Positions 8,599 through 17,891 of a DNA stretch of 61,399 bases are shown here, piece by piece. The position numbers were made by a program, and so were the translations under genes. The notes under the pieces were generated by a model. That model was not told the DNA's origin. It worked only from the letters and a program-made list of their open reading frames with translations, and did not search any database. Origin of the DNA: Neisseriaceae bacterium (GTDB lineage Bacteria; Pseudomonadota; Gammaproteobacteria; Burkholderiales; UBA11063); NCBI GenBank assembly GCA_003963245.1, contig RXJX01000029.1:1-61399 (forward strand). The letters are read 5' to 3'. Within the stretch, counting starts at the first letter, position 1. Each line of letters opens with the position of its first letter.

Positions 8599-9831
8599 AT
8601 GAAAGCAGCACGCGCAATTGTAATTAGTTTACTCTTGGGGATCTTTTTTGGATGGCTTATTCGTTATCTAAGCCTACCGCAAACTACAACGGCAAGTATC
8701 TTACAATACTTATCTATGGCTTCGGATATTTTTATCAAACTAATCAAGATGATCGTTGCACCGTTGATTTTTGCATCATTAAGCCTAGGTGTTATTAATA
8801 TTGGTGATAATGCTAAAGGTTTGGGTCTTCTATTTGGGCGTGTATTAGGATTGTTTATCGTTTCATCAATCTGTTCCCTGTTTATCGGGTGGTTTGTCAT
8901 TGATCTATTTAAACCAGGTCTTTCTATGGTTGAAGTAGGTAAAAACTTGCTTGAAGAAGGTGTCTCCGTAGCTGGTAAATTTGATTCATCATCAATTTCG
9001 TTATCACATTTTGTCCAAGAAACTATTCCGGATAACATTTTCAATGCCTTTGCTGGTGGACATATTATTCAGATTGTGATTTTCTCGCTATTCTTTGGGG
9101 TTGCGTTGACCAAAATCAATCCTAAAGGTCGTGATGCTATGCGTGAATTGCTGGACGCAATTATGCATGCAATGTTTGCGATTTGCCATACGGTAATGAA
9201 ATTGGTTCCAATTGCTGTTTTTGCTTCGATTGCTAACGTAATTATTAAAAATGGTTTTGGCGTACTTTACACTTATATGGTATTTATCTTAGAATACTAC
9301 TTGGCATTGATTGTAGTATGGTTGGTTATCTATGTAATTTCACTTAAGGTTGTTGGAAAAAGTATTAATAAATTGATTAATGCGATCATTCCACCATTAT
9401 CCTTGTCTTTTGCTACCTCGTCTTCAGAAGTGGCTTACCCCGCGGTATTTGAAGCATTAGAAGAGCACGGTGTGCGTGAGAAAATCAGTAGCTTTGTAAT
9501 GCCAATGGGATATTCATTTAATATGATCGGTTCGATGGTTTATTTTAGCTTTGCGATTATCTTTATCACTCAAGTTTTTGGAATTGATATTTCGTTTACT
9601 GATAAGCTTTATATCTTCTTTATGCTATTAATTACCTCTAAAGGTATTGCTGGCGTTCCACGTGCTTCGATTATGGTAATTTCTTCAGCAGTAACTGCTT
9701 TCCACTTCCCTGCTGCAAGTATTTTGCTACTACTACCGATTGATGCGTTTGCTGATATGGGACGAAGTGCGACTAATGTTTATGCCAATGCCGTGATGAC
9801 AACCTTCATTGATAAATGGCACAAAGATTAA
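8599..9831 (+). CDS. Dicarboxylate/amino acid:cation symporter (DAACS, GltP/DctA type)
   Basis: 410 aa inner-membrane elevator carrier for aspartate/glutamate or C4-dicarboxylates. Re-entrant loop 1 carries SFATSSSEVAYP (serine-rich motif); the last helix has D382, D386, R389 and N393 in DAFADMGRSATNV, matching the substrate-binding Asp/Arg/Asn of GltPh. Two residues differ from the sodium-driven archetype: the NMDGT motif reads N308-M-I-G-S312, losing the Asp, and the position of GltPh Asp405 is N397. E. coli proton-coupled relatives also carry Asn at the latter, so proton coupling is likely. Located after asparaginase and aspartase with its own promoter, so aspartate or fumarate/succinate are plausible substrates. 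AAGG precedes the ATG. Confidence 0.85.
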   Translation: MKAARAIVISLLLGIFFGWLIRYLSLPQTTTASILQYLSMASDIFIKLIKMIVAPLIFASLSLGVINIGDNAKGLGLLFGRVLGLFIVSSICSLFIGWFVIDLFKPGLSMVEVGKNLLEEGVSVAGKFDSSSISLSHFVQETIPDNIFNAFAGGHIIQIVIFSLFFGVALTKINPKGRDAMRELLDAIMHAMFAICHTVMKLVPIAVFASIANVIIKNGFGVLYTYMVFILEYYLALIVVWLVIYVISLKVVGKSINKLINAIIPPLSLSFATSSSEVAYPAVFEALEEHGVREKISSFVMPMGYSFNMIGSMVYFSFAIIFITQVFGIDISFTDKLYIFFMLLITSKGIAGVPRASIMVISSAVTAFHFPAASILLLLPIDAFADMGRSATNVYANAVMTTFIDKWHKD

Positions 9832-9849
9832 TCTTTTCTCTGTTAAATA

Positions 9850-9885
9850 AAGAACCTCAACATTATGTTGAGGTTCTTTTGTTTT
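9850..9885 (+). terminator. Intrinsic terminator, probably bidirectional
   Basis: 13-bp perfect stem AAGAACCTCAACA / TGTTGAGGTTCTT (9850-9862 and 9866-9878) with a 3-nt loop, followed by TTTGTTTT on the plus strand. It ends the symporter transcript; the A-rich left side may also serve purH arriving from the other strand. Confidence 0.9.
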
Positions 9886-9922
9886 CAGCATGAGATTATA
9901 TGAGAATATGAATATATAACTC

Positions 9923-11428
9923 TTAGTGCTTGAAGTGACGAATACCACTAAACACCATCGCTATACCATGTTCGTCACAAGCATCAATTGACTCTTGATC
10001 GCGAAGAGAACCGCCTGGTTGAATAATAGCTTTGATTCCAGCTTTAGCACATTCATCAACACAATCTCTAAATGGGAAGAATGCATCTGACGCTAACACA
10101 CCACCATCTTTAGCGCGCTCAATAGCTTGTGCAGTTGCCCAGATGCGGTTAGTTTGCCCTGCACCAATACCTTTAGCTACACCATTTTTAGCCACGACAA
10201 TCGCATTGGATTTAACATGTTTCACTACTTTCATTGCCATTGTTAGATCAATCAAATCTTCAGTGCTTGGTTGTGCTTTAGTCACAACTTTAAGTTCATC
10301 GGCAAATTGACAATCACGATCTTGCACTAAAATACCACCATCAACCGTCACATATTCAAGTTTAGCTTGAGGTACAGTATTTTTTATCTGAATAACCCGT
10401 AAGTTTTTCTTAGTTTGTAACTCAGTTAATGCTTCGGCACTAAAAGTTGGTGCCATCACAATTTCCAAGAAAGTATTATTCATTTCTTTAGCAGTCGCTA
10501 AATCTACTTCGCTATTGATCGCAACAATACCACCAAAGATTGAAACTGGATCACTAGCATGCATTTTAGCGTAAGCATCAGCTACATTCGCACCAATTGC
10601 CACACCGCATGGAGTTGAGTGTTTTACACCACAAGCAGCAACTTCACTAAATTCTGCAACGACCTTCCACGCTAAATCCATATCACGGATATTATTAAAA
10701 GATAATTCTTTGCCGTGTAACTGGACAAAATCTTTTAAAACCCCACTTTGGGTAGTTGCAGTGTAAAAAGCTGCTTTTTGATGTGGGTTTTCACCATAAC
10801 GTAAATCAGCAGACTTTTGATATGACATATTAAGGTAATGTGGGAACTCATCTTCACCCAATAAGAAATTACTAATCGCAGCATCATAGGCTGAGGTTAA
10901 GTTAAATACTTTTCCAGCTAATTTTTTGCGGGTAGCAAAGCTTACATCTTGGGTCGTACTTAATTCTTGCTGCACTTGTGCATAATCAATGGTATCGCTA
11001 ATCACGATCACATCTTTAAATGCTTTAGCTGCCGAACGGAGCATCGTTGGTCCACCAATATCAATAAACTCAACCTTTTCTTCAAAAGAAATATCTTTAA
11101 CTACTTCGTTAAAAAATGGGTATAAATTAACAATAACCATGTCGATGGTCGCAATATTATGCTCTGCTATTGTTTGCATATGTACTGGATTATCGCGAAC
11201 CGCTAGAATACCACCATGGATATTAGGGTGCAAAGTTTTTACCCGACCATCCAGCATTTCTGGAAAATTAGTAACTTCGCTAACTTCGGTAACTTTTAAG
11301 CCTTTTTCTTTTAAATATTTATAAGTTCCGCCTGTTGAAATTAATTCAACGCCCTGCCCAACCAAAAATTCGGCAAATTCGGCAATTCCCTCTTTATCAA
11401 ATACGCTGATTAACGCTCGTTTTAACAT
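9923..11428 (-). CDS. purH: Bifunctional AICAR formyltransferase / IMP cyclohydrolase
   Basis: 501 aa, a little shorter than E. coli PurH (529). Catalyses the last two steps of IMP synthesis. The N-terminal MGS-like IMP cyclohydrolase domain begins [12 protein letters not shown] and holds STGGTYKYL and [14 protein letters not shown]; the C-terminal AICAR transformylase has the catalytic Lys-His pair in [10 protein letters not shown] and ends [37 protein letters not shown], as in the family. AAGGAA lies 7 nt before the ATG. It follows four accessory genes on the same strand that separate it from purN. Confidence 0.97.
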   Translation of the reverse strand: MLKRALISVFDKEGIAEFAEFLVGQGVELISTGGTYKYLKEKGLKVTEVSEVTNFPEMLDGRVKTLHPNIHGGILAVRDNPVHMQTIAEHNIATIDMVIVNLYPFFNEVVKDISFEEKVEFIDIGGPTMLRSAAKAFKDVIVISDTIDYAQVQQELSTTQDVSFATRKKLAGKVFNLTSAYDAAISNFLLGEDEFPHYLNMSYQKSADLRYGENPHQKAAFYTATTQSGVLKDFVQLHGKELSFNNIRDMDLAWKVVAEFSEVAACGVKHSTPCGVAIGANVADAYAKMHASDPVSIFGGIVAINSEVDLATAKEMNNTFLEIVMAPTFSAEALTELQTKKNLRVIQIKNTVPQAKLEYVTVDGGILVQDRDCQFADELKVVTKAQPSTEDLIDLTMAMKVVKHVKSNAIVVAKNGVAKGIGAGQTNRIWATAQAIERAKDGGVLASDAFFPFRDCVDECAKAGIKAIIQPGGSLRDQESIDACDEHGIAMVFSGIRHFKH

Positions 11429-11457
11429 TCACTAATTCCTTTCAAAAATAAATAATT

Positions 11458-12201
11458 TCAATTTGACATGGCTACAAAACTATATTCATACAACACTTGA
11501 GAAATTTCAAACCCCATACCTTCATAGAGCTGTTGTCCATCTTTAGACGCATAAAGAACGGCATAATTTAAATTTGACTCTTTTGCAATTGCAAGGCACT
11601 CATTCACTATAGCTTTACCTAATCCCAAACGACGAAATTCAGGCTTAGTTGACATCGCATATATTCCAGCAACAGGGGAACCACAATAAATCATCGCAGT
11701 AGCAGCAGGTTTCTCTTTATAATAAAGTAGTAATGGGATACAATTGGCGATATCAATTAATGGATAGAAAAATTCTTTGAAATCATTTTCGGCAAATCCA
11801 AAGGTGGCAATTGCTGTCTCTGTCCAAAGTTGCAACTCATCTGGTTTTAATACTTTTGCCACACGAACTTCTGGTGATGCATCCATTCGTCTTTGGGATG
11901 AGCTAATATCCATAATCATTTCAGGAAACTCTTCAGAAGTATGAAAATGTTGATAACTTACTTCATCTAATGACTCTTTTTGCGACTTGGTTAAAACCCA
12001 ATAAAAATCACAATTACCATAAAAAGCTTTGACTAGAGCCAGGTTATCGTTGCTAATTTCACCCCAAACAAAATTAACCAATGGAATAGCAGCGGTAGAT
12101 TTTAGAGCTAATAAGCCATGCTCTTCTAAAACTCTCCAACCATCAACTATTGTCATTTTATTTAGGATATCTTTAAAGTTTTGCTGTTGGAAAAAGTTCA
12201 A
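11458..12201 (-). CDS. GNAT-family N-acetyltransferase
   Basis: 247 aa from a TTG codon with GAGGT about 9 nt upstream; an internal ATG at 12156 (MTIVDGW) is the alternative. The C-terminal half (about residues 115-240) is a GNAT fold with the acetyl-CoA pyrophosphate loop FRRLGLGKAI and a final LYEGMGFEISQV segment typical of the family. The N-terminal about 110 residues look like a degenerate second GNAT-like domain of unknown role. Substrate unknown. It is the last gene of a four-gene block between purN and purH, with 29 nt to purH, so it is probably co-transcribed with purH. Confidence 0.75.
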   Translation of the reverse strand: MNFFQQQNFKDILNKMTIVDGWRVLEEHGLLALKSTAAIPLVNFVWGEISNDNLALVKAFYGNCDFYWVLTKSQKESLDEVSYQHFHTSEEFPEMIMDISSSQRRMDASPEVRVAKVLKPDELQLWTETAIATFGFAENDFKEFFYPLIDIANCIPLLLYYKEKPAATAMIYCGSPVAGIYAMSTKPEFRRLGLGKAIVNECLAIAKESNLNYAVLYASKDGQQLYEGMGFEISQVLYEYSFVAMSN

Positions 12202-12248
12202 CTATGGTACCTCATCTCTATTCTTAACTAAGACGCGTAAAAATAAAC

Positions 12249-12902
12249 TTATTCTTTAATTTTAAAATCACTCAATAAGACATGCTCTAAATCATAAATC
12301 TGATCTGCTTCGATATTTAACGCTTTGTTAAATAACGGTGCATCATAAACTAATGTATGAAATTCACCATTCTCACCACAAATATCTACATCTAATTGTT
12401 CTAGACGAGCGAAGTCTAACTCGCTATATTCCGTACCTAAAAATTCATCAAGAGCATATCTTTTACTAACTACTGAAAGTTTGCTTTTTATACCTAGCTG
12501 AATAATTTCATTTCTAACATCAAGCCGAGACTTACCCCACAATGGTAACCAAGCAGACAATCCAGATTGCTGACAAACTGATTCTTCAAATTGACGATGG
12601 GCAACGATATCAATATCTCCAAAGACACATTGTGCTACACCATAAGTATGCTTAATCTCAATAACCCCCTCAACTAGATTAGATTCGTAGTTAGTCCAAG
12701 AACTTTCTTTTAAAACTAATGGCAAATTTAGCGCTAATGCTTGCCGCTGCAAAATTTGCATGCTTACACCATTAGAACGTGAATAGCCGCGTTCATCCAC
12801 CATGCATAATAAGACTTGTGGCTTTAATCCACTGGCGAGCGCAAGATGCAATGCCAGCGCACTGTCTTTGCCACCACTCCAAGAAATGGCAACTTTCTTC
12901 AT
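12249..12902 (-). CDS. Dph6-like ATP pyrophosphatase (PP-loop ATPase)
   Basis: 217 aa. The N-terminus carries the PP-loop SGGKDS (residues 9-14) of adenine nucleotide alpha-hydrolases. The ENGEFHTLVYDAPLF segment near residues 183-198 and the GDIDIVAHR motif match the diphthine-ammonia ligase (Dph6/MJ0570) group. Eukaryotic Dph6 amidates diphthine on EF2, which bacteria lack, so the bacterial substrate is unknown; an ATP-dependent amidation is the family-based expectation. No clear ribosome site before the ATG. Lies between ABM and GNAT genes on the minus strand. Confidence 0.8.
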   Translation of the reverse strand: MKKVAISWSGGKDSALALHLALASGLKPQVLLCMVDERGYSRSNGVSMQILQRQALALNLPLVLKESSWTNYESNLVEGVIEIKHTYGVAQCVFGDIDIVAHRQFEESVCQQSGLSAWLPLWGKSRLDVRNEIIQLGIKSKLSVVSKRYALDEFLGTEYSELDFARLEQLDVDICGENGEFHTLVYDAPLFNKALNIEADQIYDLEHVLLSDFKIKE

Positions 12903-12923
12903 TATTGACGCTATTTATCTATC

Positions 12924-13238
12924 TTAAAACTTTTTAGTATAATGAAGTACGGTTGTATCTGGTGCAAAAAATTTATGCAATAGCTCTTTCCATTGTTGAT
13001 ACTCTTGCGATTCTCTAAAACCAATCATATGAGCGTCAAGGCTCTCCCACCAAATTAGTAGAATATACTGATCAGGTTTCTCAATACCAGCAACCAAATC
13101 ATGCTTAATATATCCTGAAATTGATGTAACCAACGGACTAGCTAATTTAAAAGCCGCCTCAAATTCAGCAGTTTTACCACTAATAATATTTAAAGTCGCA
13201 ACTTCCAAAACCTTACCGATCAAACTATTTTCTTGCAT
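12924..13238 (-). CDS. ABM-domain (antibiotic biosynthesis monooxygenase-like) protein
   Basis: 104 aa, a dimeric alpha-beta barrel by family. The pattern ATLNIISGKTAEFEAAF, then YIKHDLVAGIEKPDQYILLIWWESLDAH, then YQQW and a final strand is the ABM layout. Relatives include heme-degrading, quinone-oxidising and unknown-function enzymes; no diagnostic residues assign this one. AGGTAGAG precedes the ATG. It is 25 nt downstream of the kinase gene and 21 nt upstream of the Dph6-like gene. Confidence 0.75.
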   Translation of the reverse strand: MQENSLIGKVLEVATLNIISGKTAEFEAAFKLASPLVTSISGYIKHDLVAGIEKPDQYILLIWWESLDAHMIGFRESQEYQQWKELLHKFFAPDTTVLHYTKKF

Positions 13239-13263
13239 ATCTCTACCTAATAAAATATATTAA

Positions 13264-14115
13264 TTACTTAAAATCTTGGATAAGTTTATGTATTTTTGCA
13301 GCCAAATTCAGAAATAAATCCGCGGGTAAATCATTTTCTAGATTCCAACATGCAGCTAAAATCACATGAACAAAATACCATTGACGGACAAACAAGACAT
13401 CATAATCAAAAAATTGTGCAATATATTGCGTATCCTCTTTAACATCCATGACAAATGACCAACATTCGTTGATAGGAAAACCAACAACGCCTTTAGGATC
13501 AATCACACACCAAGCATTCGTACCAGACAATAATATATTGTCGTGATGAAAATCACCATGTAATAATACTAATTTTTCATTATGTGGATTACTTAATAAA
13601 TCATCTCTCAAATTACGAGCATATGCTAAAAAATGAGGAGGTAAAGACCACTCATGATCCAGAAGACTCAATCCTGCATGAAATGACGGGAATGAATTTT
13701 CTATCGGTAATTCTACTTGATGAAGACGTTTAGTAAGCTCACAACAAATCTGAAGCTTAGTCCGATTATCATAGTTCATACCTTTTAAAGAATTACCTGG
13801 TTCAACTAACTCTAATAACAGTGCACCATCCTGATAAGCAATAACTTTTGCAGCACCATGACCAGCAAAATATTTTAAGGCACTCATTTCCTGATACAAT
13901 GAATCAGGATCTAAGCTAAATTTAAGAATGACCGCACGTTTTCCCTGCACTGCTTTAGTGACATAATTAAAAGTCATATTTTCAACAGGATTTAATTCCG
14001 TTAAGCCCCATTGTTTAGATAATCTAGCTAAATTCTGTGGTAAATTTTGCAGCCACTGAAGACCTATTTCGCCATGAATAGTAGTGATATTATTCCGCAA
14101 AGTTTCTTGTAACAA
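13264..14115 (-). CDS. APH(6)-like aminoglycoside/hydroxyurea phosphotransferase
   Basis: 283 aa from a TTG codon with AAGG about 8 nt upstream. The kinase-like fold shows the Brenner motif HGDFHHDNIL (His186, catalytic Asp188, Asn193) and the metal-binding IDPKG near residue 205, the form typical of the streptomycin 6-kinase/hydroxyurea kinase family (APH_6_hur). Such proteins phosphorylate streptomycin or hydroxyurea, but many chromosomal members have unknown substrates, so resistance is a possibility and not a conclusion. The gene follows purN by 13 nt and probably shares its transcript. Confidence 0.8.
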   Translation of the reverse strand: MLQETLRNNITTIHGEIGLQWLQNLPQNLARLSKQWGLTELNPVENMTFNYVTKAVQGKRAVILKFSLDPDSLYQEMSALKYFAGHGAAKVIAYQDGALLLELVEPGNSLKGMNYDNRTKLQICCELTKRLHQVELPIENSFPSFHAGLSLLDHEWSLPPHFLAYARNLRDDLLSNPHNEKLVLLHGDFHHDNILLSGTNAWCVIDPKGVVGFPINECWSFVMDVKEDTQYIAQFFDYDVLFVRQWYFVHVILAACWNLENDLPADLFLNLAAKIHKLIQDFK

Positions 14116-14128
14116 ATAATTAACCTTA

Positions 14129-14686
14129 TCAATTAACGCCTAACAATTTACTGATAACCGCGACAAGTAATTTATGCTCATGAGCGAGGACTTTTTGCTG
14201 CAAGCTTTCAGCTGTATCATCCGCTGCAATTGCAACTTTCGCTTGAGCAATAATTGCTCCACCATCAATTTCCTCACTGACATAATGTACCGTGCAACCT
14301 GACTCATTGTCTCCAGAATTAATTGCTGCCTGATGAACTTTAATTCCCCACATTCCAGCTCCACCATGGCGGGGTAATAATGAAGGATGAATATTGATTA
14401 TTTTTTGCGGAAAACGTTGAATTAGCTGATTATCCAAAATAGATAAAAATCCCGCGAGCACGATCAAATCACAATCGTCAGGAATCAATGCATTAATTCG
14501 TTGCGACAAATCATGGCGATGCAGCTTGCGGTCTACTAAATACGCTGGAATTCCGGCGCTGTTCGCACGAGTTAGTGCATAGCAATCGCGATCAGCAATT
14601 ACTGAGGCAACCTGAGTTGGAAAAGCATCAATAATTGCTTGTAAATTAGTTCCACTACCAGAAACAAGAACAACTAATTTAGGCAT
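14129..14686 (-). CDS. purN: Phosphoribosylglycinamide formyltransferase
   Basis: 185 aa, a GART of the folate-dependent PurN type; it transfers a formyl group from 10-formyl-THF to GAR. Seen are the N-terminal VLVSGSGTNLQAIIDA loop for phosphate binding, the catalytic Asn-His in NIHPSLLPRHGG and the Asp in SEEIDGGAIIAQ. Length is close to the usual 190-210. Its start overlaps the 3' end of purM by 13 bp, indicating translational coupling. Confidence 0.95.
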   Translation of the reverse strand: MPKLVVLVSGSGTNLQAIIDAFPTQVASVIADRDCYALTRANSAGIPAYLVDRKLHRHDLSQRINALIPDDCDLIVLAGFLSILDNQLIQRFPQKIINIHPSLLPRHGGAGMWGIKVHQAAINSGDNESGCTVHYVSEEIDGGAIIAQAKVAIAADDTAESLQQKVLAHEHKLLVAVISKLLGVN

Positions 14687-15669
14687 ATTTTGTCATCGCC
14701 AGAGGTAATCGAACCAATTACGCGAGCGCTCTCACCGTGCTCTGCCAATACACTAATAACACCATCAACTAGTTCTGGATTTACAACCAAAATAAATCCG
14801 ACTCCCATATTGAACGTGCCAAACATTTCTGTACGCGCAACACCCAATTTTTCAACTAAATCAAAAATTGGCAAAGATTCAATTTTTGTAGTATCAATTG
14901 TTGCACATAATCCATCTGGAATAATCCGCGGAACATTTTCATATAAACCACCACCAGTAATGTGTGCCATTCCGTTTACCGCGTATTTTTCTAATACAGC
15001 CAAGACGGGTTTAACATAAATCTTAGTTGGTGTTAACAATTGCTCACCAATCGGCGCACCATTAAATTCTGCTTTAAAATCAGTAATCAGGCGTCGTACC
15101 AATGAAAACCCATTGCTATGAAAGCCGCTTGAGCTTAAGGCAATAATACTATCACCTTCGCGAATTTTTTCACCAGTAATAACTTGTGATTTTTCAACTA
15201 CCCCCACAGCAAATCCAGCAATATCATATTCACCTGGTTGATAAAACCCTGGCATTTCAGCGGTTTCACCCCCAACCAATGCAGCATAAGACTGTAAACA
15301 TCCCTCAGTTACACCGCTAACAATTTGTGCCGCCACATCAGCATCGAGTTTACCACATGCCAAATAATCAAGGAAAAACAAAGGCTTGGCACCGTGACAT
15401 AGAATATCATTGACACACATTGCCACACAGTCAATCCCAATGGTATCGTATTTGTTTAGTTCAAAAGCTATTTTTAATTTGGTACCAACTCCATCAGTAC
15501 CAGAAACTAATACTGGATTATCATACTTGCCAAGTTCATAGAGTGCACCAAAGCTCCCTAGTTCGGTCAGTACATTTTTTGAATAAGTGCGTTTAACCAT
15601 ATCTTTAATTAAACCAACACTCTTATAGCCTTCTTCCTTATCAACCCCCGCGGTTTTGTAAGTAATCAT
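14674..15669 (-). CDS. purM: Phosphoribosylformylglycinamidine cyclo-ligase (AIR synthetase)
   Basis: 331 aa, cytosolic homodimer that closes the imidazole ring of AIR using ATP. Typical segments are present: YKTAGVDKEEGYKSV at the start, VSGTDGVGTKLKIA (ATP site), IGIDCVAMCVNDILCHGAKPLFFLDY in part, VGGETAEMPGFY and HITGGGLYENVPRI. Length fits E. coli PurM (345). It lies 13 nt downstream of purF and overlaps purN, so the genes form a tight operon. Confidence 0.97.
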   Translation of the reverse strand: MITYKTAGVDKEEGYKSVGLIKDMVKRTYSKNVLTELGSFGALYELGKYDNPVLVSGTDGVGTKLKIAFELNKYDTIGIDCVAMCVNDILCHGAKPLFFLDYLACGKLDADVAAQIVSGVTEGCLQSYAALVGGETAEMPGFYQPGEYDIAGFAVGVVEKSQVITGEKIREGDSIIALSSSGFHSNGFSLVRRLITDFKAEFNGAPIGEQLLTPTKIYVKPVLAVLEKYAVNGMAHITGGGLYENVPRIIPDGLCATIDTTKIESLPIFDLVEKLGVARTEMFGTFNMGVGFILVVNPELVDGVISVLAEHGESARVIGSITSGDDKICLN

Positions 15670-15682
15670 ATTTTATAAATCC

Positions 15683-17110
15683 TTATACTCGTTCAATATC
15701 ATCTAGTGGATAATTTGCGGTAAAGCAACCATCGCAATACTGGTCGCCGCCTAAAATTTTGCGCTGATTCTCCAATGACAGAAAATCAAGGCTATCTGCA
15801 TTAATAACTTTACAAATTTCATCAACACTTAATTTGCTGGCAATTAATTCTTCCTTGCTTGAAATATCAACACCAAAGAAACACTCGCTTTTAACCATTG
15901 GAGATGCTAGGCGAAAATGAACCTCTGTTGCACCTGCTTCACGTAACAGCTGAATTAATTTTTTGGCGGTTGTACCCCGGACTAAAGAATCATCAACCAA
16001 AATCACCCGTTTACCTGCAATTACATGACGCATCGGATTAAGTTTTAGTTTTACAGCTTGCTCACGCAATTTCTGATCTGGTAAAATAAAGCTCCGCCCC
16101 ATATATTTACTACGTACCAAACCCATTGAATAGGGAATTTTACTTTCTTCGGAATAACCAATTGCGGCAACTACGCCCGAATCAGGAACACCGATTACCA
16201 CATCTGCTTCGACTGGCTTTTGGTGAAATAAACAACGTCCGGCAGACTCACGAACATGATAAACATCCAAACCATCCAAAATACTATCCGGACGTGAAAA
16301 ATAAATGTATTCAAACGAACATGATGCACGATGAGTATGTTGGGCATAACGATATGAATTTAAACCATTTTCATCAATAATCAGCATTTCACCCGGCTCA
16401 ATAGAGCGAACCAGCTCAGCACCAACAATATCTAAGGCACAACTCTCTGATGCGAGCACATGTATTCCACTACCTCGAATCTTACCTAAACACAGCGGAC
16501 GAATTCCTAAAGGATCACGCACTGCAATCAGCTTATTGCCAACTAACATCACGAGTGCAAATGCGCCACGGATGGTATTACAGGTGTCGCTAATTGCCTG
16601 CTGTAGACCCAAACGCGCACGCTTAGCTAAGAGGTTAAGAATAACCTCACTATCACTACTGGTTTGAAAAATTGCCCCATCTAATTCTAATTCATTACGC
16701 AAACGCTTGGCATTAATCAAATTACCATTATGCGCCAGCGCAATTGCGCCCATCACGGATTGAGCAAATAGCGGTTGAGCATTTGCTAAGTTAGAACTAC
16801 CAGTTGTTGAATAGCGTACATGCCCAATTGCCGCATTACCAATTTTATGTACCAATTCATCGGTATTGAAGACTTCACTAACGAGCCCCATACCTTTGAA
16901 AGTATCCAAATGCCCATGATTGGCGATTGTAATACCAGCACTTTCTTGCCCGCGATGTTGCAAAGAAAATAAGCCACAATAAGCTAAATAAGCTACATTA
17001 TCAATTGGCTTTGTATCGTAGAGCGCAAAAACACCACATTCTTCTTCCATCTTATCACTAAGGTCCGTGCTAGGCTTAGTCGGATAAAATTTGATCTTAT
17101 CAGTTTGCAT
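15683..17110 (-). CDS. purF: Amidophosphoribosyltransferase, iron-sulfur type
   Basis: 475 aa; first committed step of purine synthesis (PRPP plus glutamine to phosphoribosylamine). The glutaminase nucleophile is Cys25 in EEECGVF, preceded by a 24-residue propeptide that must be cleaved to free the Cys. The PRPP loop VILVDDSLVRGTT is intact. Four cysteines, C264 (ASCSFEYIYFSRPDS), C410 (SECFFGVD), C459 and C462 (YCDGCFTANYP), match the 4Fe-4S ligands of Bacillus subtilis PurF. The E. coli enzyme, and that usual for beta- and gammaproteobacteria, lacks propeptide and cluster. It sits 3 nt after purC. Confidence 0.96.
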   Translation of the reverse strand: MQTDKIKFYPTKPSTDLSDKMEEECGVFALYDTKPIDNVAYLAYCGLFSLQHRGQESAGITIANHGHLDTFKGMGLVSEVFNTDELVHKIGNAAIGHVRYSTTGSSNLANAQPLFAQSVMGAIALAHNGNLINAKRLRNELELDGAIFQTSSDSEVILNLLAKRARLGLQQAISDTCNTIRGAFALVMLVGNKLIAVRDPLGIRPLCLGKIRGSGIHVLASESCALDIVGAELVRSIEPGEMLIIDENGLNSYRYAQHTHRASCSFEYIYFSRPDSILDGLDVYHVRESAGRCLFHQKPVEADVVIGVPDSGVVAAIGYSEESKIPYSMGLVRSKYMGRSFILPDQKLREQAVKLKLNPMRHVIAGKRVILVDDSLVRGTTAKKLIQLLREAGATEVHFRLASPMVKSECFFGVDISSKEELIASKLSVDEICKVINADSLDFLSLENQRKILGGDQYCDGCFTANYPLDDIERV

Positions 17111-17113
17111 TAT

Positions 17114-17821
17114 TTAGTTACTCAAACGATGTAAAACTTCATGGTAAGCTTCTTCCACACCACCCAGATCACGTCTAAAACGGTCTTTATCCATTTTCTC
17201 TTGAGTGATACTATCCCATAAACGGCAAGTATCCGGGCTAATTTCATCAGCTAAAACAATTTCACCATGGCTATTTTTACCAAACTCAATCTTGAAATCA
17301 ACTAAAATTAAATTACGCTCTGCAAAGAACTTTTGCAATACTTCGTTAATTTTTAAAGTCATAGCGTAAATTTGCTCTAATTCAGCATAAGTAACAACAC
17401 CAAGCGCCACAGCATGATGATCATTAATCAACGGATCACCAAGCGCATCATCTTTATAAGACAACTCTAACACGGTATTAGCTGGTTTGGTTCCTTCGGT
17501 AATATTTAGACGTTTTGCCATTGAACCCGCGATTAGATTACGCGTAATAACTTCCAATGGAATAATGGTTACTTTGTCACAAAGCTGCTCACGCTCATTT
17601 AATTGTTGATGAAAGTGGGTTTTAATTCCATTTTCTGCCAATAAATTAAATAAACGAGTAGTAATTTGATTATTGATAATTCCTTTGTCAGTAATTGTGC
17701 CTTTTTTTAGATTATTAAAGGCAGTTGCATCATCCTTATAACGAATGATAATTAAATCTGGGTTATCCGTAGTATAGACTTGTTTAGCCTTACCTTCGTA
17801 TAAAAAATCACGTTTTTCCAT
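17114..17821 (-). CDS. purC: SAICAR synthetase
   Basis: 235 aa, close to the 237 of E. coli. Joins aspartate to CAIR with ATP. The signature segments are [10 protein letters not shown] at the N-terminus, [12 protein letters not shown] in the middle and [12 protein letters not shown] followed by [20 protein letters not shown] lies about 7 nt before the ATG. First of the coupled purC-purF-purM-purN run; the upstream 70 nt separate it from the J-domain gene on the same strand. Confidence 0.97.
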   Translation of the reverse strand: MEKRDFLYEGKAKQVYTTDNPDLIIIRYKDDATAFNNLKKGTITDKGIINNQITTRLFNLLAENGIKTHFHQQLNEREQLCDKVTIIPLEVITRNLIAGSMAKRLNITEGTKPANTVLELSYKDDALGDPLINDHHAVALGVVTYAELEQIYAMTLKINEVLQKFFAERNLILVDFKIEFGKNSHGEIVLADEISPDTCRLWDSITQEKMDKDRFRRDLGGVEEAYHEVLHRLSN

Positions 17822-17891
17822 AATAATTCCTTTTAAATTAATAAATTAACCGTTAATGACTATATTGCTGTCATACTTAAACAAATCTATT

